Shown here: one piece after another, positions 28,177-35,896 of the stretch
Layout: the number at the start of each line of letters is the position of its first letter
Position numbering within the stretch: the first letter of the stretch is position 1
Source: Rikenellaceae bacterium
Lineage (GTDB): Bacteria > Bacteroidota > Bacteroidia > Bacteroidales > Rikenellaceae
NCBI GenBank assembly: GCA_029068395.1
Contig: JAIECQ010000192.1
Location: forward strand, 1-35,896
DNA: 35,896 nt
Direction of reading: 5' to 3'
Notes under the pieces: generated by a model
The model's input: only the letters and a program-made list of their open reading frames with translations
Databases searched by the model: none
Told to the model about the DNA's origin: nothing
Made by a program: the position numbers and the translations under genes

Positions 28177-29313
28177 ATGAAGATAGTTTTTCTTGGTACG
28201 GCCCATCCCTATCGCGGGGGCATAGCTTCGTTCAACGAGATGTTGGCCCGTCAGTTGTCTGCTCTCGGGCATGAGGTCGAGATAATAACCTTTACGCTTC
28301 AATATCCATCTTTTCTATTCCCCGGCAAGACCCAATACAGCGATTCGCCCGCACCCGACGACCTCGTAATAGACCGTATGCTTAACTCGATAGCTCCGTG
28401 GAGCTGGCTAAGGACGGCCTGCGAGATAAAACGCCGCCGTCCCGACATGCTCTTCGTGCGTTACTGGTCGCCATATCTCGCCCCGGCGCTCGGCTCCGTG
28501 TGTCGCATGGTGCGTAAGGCAGGCATTGAGGTGGTGGCATTGGCCGACAACATAATACCGCATGAACGTCACTTCTATGACAATATGCTCACGCGTTACT
28601 TTATCGGCTCGGCAGATCGTTTTGTCTGCATGAGTCGTCAGGTCGAAGGCGAGCTGGCCATGTTCGGTAGCGGCAAGCCCGTCTCTTTCGCTCCGCATCC
28701 CATATATTCCAATTACGGTGACCCCATAGACCGCACACGGGCATGCGACCTCATAGGGCTCGACCCGTCAGAGCGTTATGCCCTCTTTTTCGGCCTTATA
28801 CGTGACTATAAAGGTCTGGACCATTTGCTCGATGCCTGGGCCGATTATAAAAAGCACGATGGCGCCAATGGCAAGAAACTATTGGTGGCAGGCGAGTTTT
28901 ATGCCGACAAAGCAGCATACATGCAGCAGATCGCTCATCTTGGCATATCTGACAGCGTGGTGATGCACGACAGATTCATACCCGACGCCATGGTGGCAGC
29001 CTATTTTTGCGCCTCCGATATGATAGTGCAGCCTTACAAGACGGCAACACAGAGCGGAGTGACTCAGATAGCCTATCATTTCGGCACCCCCATGATAGTG
29101 TCCCCTGTGGGAGGATTGCCCGAGATAGTGCCCGACGGCAAGGTCGGTTATGTGGTCGAAAAAGACAGATTGCCGGAAGCGATGGAGCGATGCTTCGACG
29201 CCGGCATCAACGCCATCCTAAAGGCTAACATAGCCATCGAAAAAGAACGATTCTCGTGGCGCCGCATGGCAGAAACAGTGATATCACAGCCGTGTTGCAG
29301 CCACGGCCGGTGA
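28177..29313 (+). CDS. Glycosyltransferase family 4
   Basis: GTAHPYRGGIASFNEMLARQL...DMIVQPYKTATQSGVTQIAYHFGTPMIVSPVGGLPEIV. Confidence 0.85.
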   Translation: MKIVFLGTAHPYRGGIASFNEMLARQLSALGHEVEIITFTLQYPSFLFPGKTQYSDSPAPDDLVIDRMLNSIAPWSWLRTACEIKRRRPDMLFVRYWSPYLAPALGSVCRMVRKAGIEVVALADNIIPHERHFYDNMLTRYFIGSADRFVCMSRQVEGELAMFGSGKPVSFAPHPIYSNYGDPIDRTRACDLIGLDPSERYALFFGLIRDYKGLDHLLDAWADYKKHDGANGKKLLVAGEFYADKAAYMQQIAHLGISDSVVMHDRFIPDAMVAAYFCASDMIVQPYKTATQSGVTQIAYHFGTPMIVSPVGGLPEIVPDGKVGYVVEKDRLPEAMERCFDAGINAILKANIAIEKERFSWRRMAETVISQPCCSHGR

Positions 29314-29428
29314 TGGTTTGCTGGCACTGCCGGAAATGCCTTGCCGGCACTGCCTCCGGCGGCCCTTCCGGGGGAGGGGTCGCGGACCCCGTTTTGATAT
29401 TTTTGAGGAACAACTAAGCGGATAAGTA

Positions 29429-29485
29429 CGGATAATGTGATAAAGGCGTTTCGACTATCGTCTCACACCTTTATTGCATTATCCG
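29429..29485. repeat. Long hairpin H5 with different stem sequence
   Basis: cggataatgtgataaaggcgTTTCGACTATCGTCTCAcacctttattgcattatccg. Confidence 0.85.
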
Positions 29486-29676
29486 TTTTTGGCCCTTGGG
29501 CTGAGTGCCTGGAAGATATTCAACAGGGGCAGGACTCTCGACGGAAAGAGTGCGGAAGCAAAGCAGAAAACATAACAGCAGCGTAGCAAAGCATTACGGG
29601 CGGCACGGAAGCATAGCAGCACAGCCGCAACCACCGGCACAGCGGAGAGCGGAACGGGGCCTGCGGAGGGCACAGT

Positions 29677-30395
29677 ATGAAAGTCATGTGCATAATCACC
29701 GTTCCTGATTCACCGCCATACATATTATTCACCGATATGCGGCCCTCCGTGGGGCGGAGGCTCCGGGCCGCTCGGGCTTCGTTCCTCAGCCCGGACACAA
29801 GGAATTTTGGTTTACGGCATACTTCGTAATGCTGGGCATGCAGCAAGCAGAACAGCAGCGCTGCAACCACAAGCAGCACAGCCGAACCACCAGCACAGCG
29901 GAGAGCGGCGCGGAGCCTGCGGAGGGCACAGCATGAAAATGATGGCATCACTGCCGTGACTAATTCACCGCCCTACATATTATTCACCGATATGCGGCCC
30001 TCCGTTGGGCGGAGGCTCCGGGCCGCTCGGGCTTCGTTCCTCAGCCCGGACACAAGGAATTTTGGCTTACGGCATACTTCGTTATGCCGGGCATGCAGCA
30101 AGCATAACATTAGTGCTGCAAACATAAGCAGTATTGCCGCAACCACCGGCCACCAGCACAGCGGAGAGCGGAACGGAGCCTGCGGAGGGCACAGCAAGAA
30201 AGTTATGTGCATCACTACCGCCGTCCCTAATTCACCTCTCTACATATTACTCACCGATGTGCGGCCCTCCGTTGGGCAGAGGCTCCGGGCCGCTCGGGCT
30301 TCGTTCCTCAGCCCGGACATAAGGAATTTTTGCTTACGGCATACTTCGTAATGCCGGACATAAGGAATAGTGTGCGGTTTCGTTTCACTCAGACC
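29677..30395. repeat. Tandem triplication of a structured ~260-nt block
   Basis: Repeat starts at ~29677, ~29933 and ~30196, each containing ...attcaccgatatgcggccctccgt...cgggccgctcgggcttcgttcctcagcccgg...aaggaatttt... Confidence 0.8.
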
Positions 30396-30426
30396 GCCCT
30401 GCCTGTTTCCCTGCCGGAGCGGGGTG

Positions 30427-30446
30427 GGCCGGCGCCAGCGCCGGCC
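30427..30446. repeat. Short hairpin GGCCGGCGC-CA-GCGCCGGCC
   Basis: 9-bp perfect arms. Confidence 0.8.
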
Positions 30447-30964
30447 TCACGAGGAGGACTTCAAGGCGTGATGAAATTCGGCCATGAGGCGGGAAGCGGG
30501 CAGGGACGCTTTGGCTGTTGCTTTTGGTAAGACTTTGTAGCTTACAGGTTGGCTTTATGCCTGTGATGGCGGGGCGGCTGTTCGGGTTACGCACCTAACG
30601 CCCCTTTAGCGTTAAGGAGCCACGGGCCGAGCCTGCGGGGGCAAGCGTGAATGTGACGCGCATAACCGCCTACCCTTAGTCACTGCCTATAATTGCGTGG
30701 CGGGGTTACGGGCCTCCGCGGGGGGAGGCGAGGCCCGTTGCGGCTCGTGCCTCGCCGCCCTGCCGGTGCAAAAGCCTGCCGGCGCAAAACAACCTGTGCA
30801 GAAAGCTCTCGCAAAAGCATCTCGGTTAAATGAAAGTGTGCGGTTTCGTTACTCTCAAGCCGCCCTGCCGGTGCAAAACCTACCTGTACAAAAAGCCCAC
30901 GCGGAACAAAGTTTCCTAAAACCACTAACCCCTGCCGCCCAACTAATAACGTTCCTCTAATTCC

Positions 30965-31159
30965 GTGGAGTTTCCCGCTGTCGGTTACCGCTACTACTCG
31001 GGCGGTTCGTTGAGCAGCGCGGGTGTGTACGGCCACTATTGGTCGTCAGTTGCGGGCAGTTCTGGCGGCGCGTTCAGCCTGTGGTTCGGTAGCAGTGATT
31101 TGGGCGTGACCAGTGGCAACCGTAAGCGTGACGGTTTTAGCGTGCGTTGTGTCCGCTAA
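30965..31159 (+). pseudogene. Silent FISUMP variable cassette C7
   Basis: VEFPAVGYRYYSGGSLSSAGVYGHYWSSVAGSSGGAFSLWFGSSDLGVTSGNRKRDGFSVRCVR*; in-frame TAA TAA CGT TCC TCT AAT TCC precedes GTG. Confidence 0.75.
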
Positions 31160-31447
31160 ATATTAATACTTTGGTTCTTTGATTTCTTTGATTCTTCCCC
31201 GAGGGCTTGTGTAAGTGACAGAGGAGGGGGAGGCTTGTTCCGTTGCTGTTCGAGCCATGCTGCCATACCGAATCAAAAACACTGTAAAATAAGACCTGTG
31301 AAGCAATCCCATGCCGGCATAAAACATGCTGAGGCAAACCCTGTAGGCCAAGTCCTGCTGTCAAAAAAACTTATGCAGTACATAAAGACACGAATGTGAC
31401 AATGCTCGGCTGATGCAGATGTGGGAAGGAGACGATAGACAAATAAA

Positions 31448-31476
31448 AAAGGCGACACCTTAATGATGTCGCCTTG
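31448..31476 (-). terminator. Intrinsic terminator downstream of tRNA-Gln
   Basis: Minus strand AAGGCGACATCATTAAGGTGTCGCCTTTTTT. Confidence 0.8.
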
Positions 31477-31547
31477 TTGAGCTACAAGGACTCGAACCTT
31501 GAACAACAGGACCAGAATCTGTCATGTTACCATTACACCATAGCTCA
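31477..31547 (-). tRNA. tRNA-Gln (anticodon CUG)
   Basis: TGAGCTA acceptor, GTGTAATGGTAACAT D-arm, anticodon loop TTCTGGT, GTTCGAGTC T-loop; no encoded CCA; one A/C mismatch at the base of the anticodon loop. Confidence 0.85.
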
Positions 31548-31698
31548 ATAGTGTCTGTCACTTTCAAATGACACTGCATAGTTAGTGACTTTTTTTCAAT
31601 CCACCAAATTTTACAGCCTATTTTTTACGCGGAGCGAGCGCAAATAATTGTGTGTCAATATGTTGTAAATATGCGTAAAAATAGATGAAACACCTCTG

Positions 31699-33768
31699 TC
31701 AAGTGAGATAACGGCTGCCTTCGTCGAGGGCTTGGGCCGGATAATAGAGCATGATGCTTCGTCCAGAGGCGTGGCGGTTGAGCCATGACAGGGCATACGG
31801 CATCTGTCTGTTGTAAGATATGCCATCTCTGCGGCTGGCAACCATCCATATATTGTCGCCTTTGTCTATCGGTGACAATATCTTTGACAGATTGCTCCAG
31901 TCGTCGTATGTGACATACTTAATGTCAGAGGCGCGATTGAGGCGGTCGCCTATGGCGGCAATGGTCAAGGCGGTGGCATAAACGGTAACCTTACCTCCCG
32001 TACTTGCCAATATGTTGCCCAAGCGGTGCACCATGTTGTCGAAGCCTATCTCTTTCTCTCCTTCCGGAGGTATTATGGCATGGTGCCGTTTTATTGTGGA
32101 GAGGGGCAAGGCGGGCTTGTATATCAATATGTCGACATCGCTGTGGGTGAGAATACCCTGGGCTATGTGTTCTGAAAATATGGCCGAGAAGCTTTTTTCA
32201 GATTCGCCGCGCAGGCCGAGTACTATGTCGGTTATGCCGCGCTCTAATATTACGCTGGTGACGGCGTTGGCAATGCTCAGATCGTACCGTAATATCTGCT
32301 CTATGCGGGTGTCGGCGGCTGCCGCCGTCTTCGTGGCTTTGGCAAGCAGCGTTTCGGCTCTTTTGAGGCGTATCTCCTCGGGGTCGCTGTTGTCTATGAC
32401 GTTGAGGGCATAGAGAGTGCTGCGGTCGCCCTTGCAGGTGGCGGCAAGGCTAAGGCCTACAAGCTCTTCTACCGTCTCGTCGTTAGACACAGGTATCAGT
32501 ATGTGCTCTTTGCGGTTGTTGTGCTGGCTCTCAGACGTCGTTTTCTCGTTCATGGCTATGTTATAGGCCCCTCTCTGAGTGGCAAACGAGGCTATGGTGC
32601 ATGTCACCAATATCATGAGTATGGTGCCGTTGAGCACACTCTCGCCCAAAAGGCGCACAGGCATACCGTCAGGAGTGGTGCCTAAGATGACGTTATAGCC
32701 CACCATCACGGCGGCAAGGGTGGCTGCCGCCTGCGAGTTGCTGAGTCCGAAGATGATGCGGCGTTGGTCGGCAGACAGGCGAAAACTCTTTTGGGTGAGC
32801 CATGCGGCTATCAGTTTGGCCACTGTGGCTACGGCTATCATGACGGCGCCCACCTTAAGGGTCTCTATGTTGGTGAAGAAGGCGCGATAGTCGACAAGCA
32901 TGCCCACGCTTATGAGAAAGAACGGTATGAAGATAGAGTTGCCCACAAACTCTATCCTGTTCATTAGCGGCGAGTTGACCGGTATCAGCCTGTTGAGCGC
33001 CAGCCCGGCCAGAAAGGCACCTATGATAGACTCTATGCCTGCCGCCTCGGCCAGAAAGGCGCCGAAGAAGAGCATCACCAGCACGAAGATATATTGCGAT
33101 ATGTTGTCGTGCACCAGCTTGAAGAAGCTGCGCGATATTACGGGGAAGACAAAGAGCACGAAGAGGGCGAACGCAACGACAGAGACGCCGAGTCTTATCC
33201 AGAAAAAGCCGTTGGCAACGCCTGTGGTCATGCCCACTATTATGGTGAGCACCAGAAGAGCGAGGGTGTCGGTTATCATGGTGCCGCCCACGGTTATCAC
33301 CACGGCGCTGTTTTTGGTTATGCCAAGCTTGCTTATTATGGGATATGTTATGAGGGTGTGCGAGGCGAACATGCTGGCCAGAAGAACAGATGTGGCGGTG
33401 TTGAAGCCGAGCACCCACAGACCGACGGCTGTACCCAAAATCATGGGGACACTGAAAGTGTAGATGCCGAAAACCAGACTACGGGTGCTGTTGCGCCTGA
33501 AGTCGCCCATGTCTATCTCTAAGCCCGCCAGAAACATGATGTAGAGAAGTCCGGCGGTGCCCGAGAGTATGATGCTGCTGTCGCGAAGCACCAGATTGAA
33601 TCCGTTGGGACCGATCACGGCACCGGCAATGATAAGGCCCAGCAGATGGGGTATTTTGAGCCTGTTGAGCAACAGAGGTGCTGCCAATATTATGAGCAAT
33701 ATCAGCAGAAATTTGAGCACAGGGTCGGCAAGCGGCAGTGTGAAGTCTATGGCCAGTAATGTTTGCAT
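31699..33768 (-). CDS. Cation:proton antiporter (Kef/CPA2 type) with C-terminal UspA-like cytoplasmic region
   Basis: LKIPHLLGLIIAGAVIGPNGFNLV...LLYIMFLAGLEIDMGDFRRN...; multiple TM segments; C-terminal EHILIPVSNDETVEELVGLSLA. Confidence 0.88.
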   Translation of the reverse strand: MQTLLAIDFTLPLADPVLKFLLILLIILAAPLLLNRLKIPHLLGLIIAGAVIGPNGFNLVLRDSSIILSGTAGLLYIMFLAGLEIDMGDFRRNSTRSLVFGIYTFSVPMILGTAVGLWVLGFNTATSVLLASMFASHTLITYPIISKLGITKNSAVVITVGGTMITDTLALLVLTIIVGMTTGVANGFFWIRLGVSVVAFALFVLFVFPVISRSFFKLVHDNISQYIFVLVMLFFGAFLAEAAGIESIIGAFLAGLALNRLIPVNSPLMNRIEFVGNSIFIPFFLISVGMLVDYRAFFTNIETLKVGAVMIAVATVAKLIAAWLTQKSFRLSADQRRIIFGLSNSQAAATLAAVMVGYNVILGTTPDGMPVRLLGESVLNGTILMILVTCTIASFATQRGAYNIAMNEKTTSESQHNNRKEHILIPVSNDETVEELVGLSLAATCKGDRSTLYALNVIDNSDPEEIRLKRAETLLAKATKTAAAADTRIEQILRYDLSIANAVTSVILERGITDIVLGLRGESEKSFSAIFSEHIAQGILTHSDVDILIYKPALPLSTIKRHHAIIPPEGEKEIGFDNMVHRLGNILASTGGKVTVYATALTIAAIGDRLNRASDIKYVTYDDWSNLSKILSPIDKGDNIWMVASRRDGISYNRQMPYALSWLNRHASGRSIMLYYPAQALDEGSRYLT

Positions 33769-33814
33769 GGCGGCAGTGGTTTACCGGTGTTTATTGTCGG
33801 TGAGTTGAGGCTGA

Positions 33815-34810
33815 TCAGTATTTCTCGTTGGCCAAGTTCCATGAATTGAGGAACGATGCCTTGGTTATCTCCACTATTTTAGACCAATTGAGCTTGTCGG
33901 GGTGGTCTGAGGGTTGGTGATAGTCGGTATGACCGTCGGTGTGGTACCATATTATGGGTATTCCCGCCTTGGCGAACGAGGCGTTGTCACTGCCGCTTAT
34001 GGGCGACTCCCAGGCATTGTAGTGGGGTGTGAGCTTGAGGTCGTATCGTTTTATGTCGTCGCGCAGCCACCTTTCGAACACGGGGTAAGAGGCGGTATAG
34101 AAGTACACCACATGGTCGGGACGCCCTTCGTCAGTGTTTCGCCCTATCATGTCAAAGTTAAGGTAACCTTTGACCCTGTCTATGAAGGGACATGTGAGCA
34201 CGAAGGCTTTGGAGCCGAGCAGGCCTATCTCTTCGCCGTCCCAAAAGGCGAATATCACATTGCGTTCGGGTTGCTCTCCCGATGCGACAAAGGCACGGGC
34301 TATCTGGAGGACGGCCGACACACCAGAGGCATTGTCGTCGGCACCGTTATATATCTTGTCGTTCTCAAGAGCCTCGTCAATGCCGAGATGATCGAAATGT
34401 GCTCCCACTATCACATACTCATCGCGGTTCTTGCCCGGTATCATGCCTAACACGTTGGAAAGGCTCAGCTTGCGGTGCACTCCTTGCGATATGAGCGCCA
34501 TGGAGTCGGGATGCACCTCGAAACGTCCCCTCTGTGAACGCTCCTTTCGGCATGCCTCGAACGGATGGAAATAGCTGTCGCCAAGAGGCTCTATGCCCAT
34601 CCATTCAAGCTGTGACGCTATATAACGGGCCGCAACTCGTGAACCATGACGACCCGCCTCGCGCCCCTCCAGCTCGTCAGAGGCGAGGAACCTTACGACA
34701 GATTCGGCAGAAGAGCGATTGATGCTCTCAAGTCCTTTTTCAACAGCACTCTGTCCATGTGCCGACAAGAATACCAATGAGAGAACCGCTGTAATCACAA
34801 AATTTCTCAT
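33815..34810 (-). CDS. M28 family metallopeptidase (secreted aminopeptidase)
   Basis: Signal peptide MRNFVITAVLSLVFLSAHGQ; VIVGAHFDHLG; NGADDNASGVSAVLQIARAF; FAFWDGEEIGLLGSKAF. Confidence 0.9.
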   Translation of the reverse strand: MRNFVITAVLSLVFLSAHGQSAVEKGLESINRSSAESVVRFLASDELEGREAGRHGSRVAARYIASQLEWMGIEPLGDSYFHPFEACRKERSQRGRFEVHPDSMALISQGVHRKLSLSNVLGMIPGKNRDEYVIVGAHFDHLGIDEALENDKIYNGADDNASGVSAVLQIARAFVASGEQPERNVIFAFWDGEEIGLLGSKAFVLTCPFIDRVKGYLNFDMIGRNTDEGRPDHVVYFYTASYPVFERWLRDDIKRYDLKLTPHYNAWESPISGSDNASFAKAGIPIIWYHTDGHTDYHQPSDHPDKLNWSKIVEITKASFLNSWNLANEKY

Positions 34811-34826
34811 AATAATGTTTTTGATA

Positions 34827-34834
34827 CAAATGTA
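34827..34834 (-). promoter_or_regulatory. -7 box TACATTTG upstream of the M28 peptidase
   Basis: TAnnTTTG on the minus strand. Confidence 0.4.
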
Positions 34835-35027
34835 ACCAAAAAAACCTATCTTAAAGATACCCCACAACAAAAAACAACCATCTCGGAGATGTGTCCCGGT
34901 CAATGCCTGTGATGCCTTGCTGGCACTGCCGGTATTGTATTGCTGGCACTGCCTCCGGCGGCCCTTCCGGGGGAGGGGTCACGGACCCCGTTTTGATATT
35001 TTTGAGGGCAAACTAAGCGGATAAGTA

Positions 35028-35082
35028 CAGCTATCCTATAAATGTGTGAGGCGTATGTCGAAACACATTTATAGGATAGCTG
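35028..35082. repeat. Long hairpin H6, different stem and inverted core
   Basis: cagctatcctataaatgtgTGAGGCGTATGTCGAAAcacatttataggatagctg: perfectly paired 19-nt arms; core is the reverse complement of the H1/H3/H5 orientation. Confidence 0.85.
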
Positions 35083-35549
35083 TTTTTGGCCCTTGAGCTG
35101 AGTGCCTGAAGGATATTCAACAGGGGCCATGACCTCAACGGAAAAACGCGAAAGCAAAACAGAAAGCATAACAGTAGCACGACAAAGCATGGCGGGCAGC
35201 ACCGCAACCACAAGCAGCACAGCCGCAACCACCGGCACAGCGGAGAGCGCCCCGGGGCCTGCGGAGGGCACAGCGAGAAAGTTATGTGCATCACTGCCGT
35301 GACTAATTCACCGCCCTACATATTACTCACCGATATGCGGCCCTCCGTGGGGCGAGGCTCCGGGCCGCTCGGGACTCGTTGCCTCGTCCCGGGCACAAGG
35401 AATTTTGGCTTACGGCATACTTCGTAATGCCGGTGATAAGGAATAGTGTGCGGTTTCGTTACACTCAGACTGCGCGGAGGGTTGCCTTAATTGCCATAGC
35501 TATTTACTGGTGCTCTCATTTCTTTTGCTTTCATTCCTTGGTGGTTGTG

Positions 35550-35568
35550 GGCCGACCGTAGGTCGGCC
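35550..35568. repeat. Short hairpin GGCCGACC-GTA-GGTCGGCC
   Basis: 8-bp perfect arms at the position homologous to the GGCCGGCGC hairpins. Confidence 0.8.
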
Positions 35569-35896
35569 TCATAGGGGAGGGTGTCAAGTGCATGGTTAAT
35601 TTTGGCCGCGAGGCGTGAAACAGGCGGGGGCTTTGTGCCTGTGCTGGCGGGACGGCTGGCTGACTGGAAATTTTGGGCGGTGGTTTGGCTGATTTCTGTT
35701 GCGCACCTAACGCCCCTTTGGCGTGAAGGAGCCACGGGCCGAGCCTGCGGAGGCAAGCGTGAAAGTGACGCGCATCACTGCCGTCCCTAATTCACTGTCA
35801 TATATATTACTTGGTGGGGTTACGGGCCTCCGCGGGGGGAGGGTCGGCCCGTTGCGGCTCGTGCCTCGCCGCCCTGCCGGTGCGATAGCCTGCCGG

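Larger units (their letters stand above)
29290..31240. mobile_element. Composite repeat element copy E6 with internal tandem triplication, ending in FISUMP cassette C7
   Basis: Left end as E4/E5, hairpin H5, three tandem copies of a ~260-nt block (29677-30395), cassette C7; no inverted right end seen. Confidence 0.65.
34905..35896. mobile_element. Composite repeat element copy E7, truncated by the window end
   Basis: Left end ttgctggcactgccggtattgtattgctggcactgcctccggcggcccttccgggggaggggtcacggaccccgttttgat, hairpin H6, structured blocks as in E4-E6. Confidence 0.65.

Noticed and set aside
29520-30351. ORFs of 131-143 aa within element E6 (both strands)
   Set aside because: Derived from tandem structured repeats, differ in frame between copies, no family resemblance; repeat DNA is the better explanation.
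1-35896. CRISPR array
   Set aside because: No regularly spaced identical repeats with unique spacers; the short iterated motifs are only 2-3 degenerate copies.
1-35896. DGR reverse transcriptase or template repeat in the window
   Set aside because: No ORF with RT motifs; no cassette-like sequence with systematic AAC/AAT codons at the variable sites. If a DGR is involved it must lie elsewhere.

Overview
The window is a 35.9-kb chromosomal segment that looks like Bacteroidales. Evidence: TAnnTTTG -7 promoter boxes, FISUMP-type proteins, MqnE, and a GT3 glycogen synthase fused to an alpha-glucan phosphorylase. About 27 kb is ordinary housekeeping content: RNase D-like exonuclease, recX, prmC, a patatin outer-membrane protein, prfA, pyrF, the glycogen synthase/phosphorylase fusion, two tandem TetR-like regulators, mqnE, a GT2, an ECF sigma factor, rsmG, radA, sppA, mrp, waaA/kdtA, a GT4, tRNA-Gln(CUG), a Kef-type antiporter and an M28 peptidase. 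The unusual part is a dispersed family of intergenic composite repeats, roughly 8 kb in total. Seven copies of a FISUMP/C-type-lectin-like 3'-terminal cassette (~195 nt, ending ...SVRCVR*) share near-identical flanks but have hypervariable codons that mostly end in C or T (NNY). This resembles variable regions of diversity-generating retroelements. Five of the seven cassettes have an in-frame stop just upstream of the homology start, so they look like silent donors. The larger copies (about 1.6-1.9 kb) carry terminal inverted repeats, degenerate ~20-nt iterated motifs, and hairpins whose stems change between copies while pairing is kept. In one copy the hairpin core is inverted relative to its flanks. 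I saw no reverse transcriptase, transposase, integrase or obvious template repeat in the window. My working hypothesis is a non-autonomous, structured mobile/donor-cassette system for diversifying a surface FISUMP protein.
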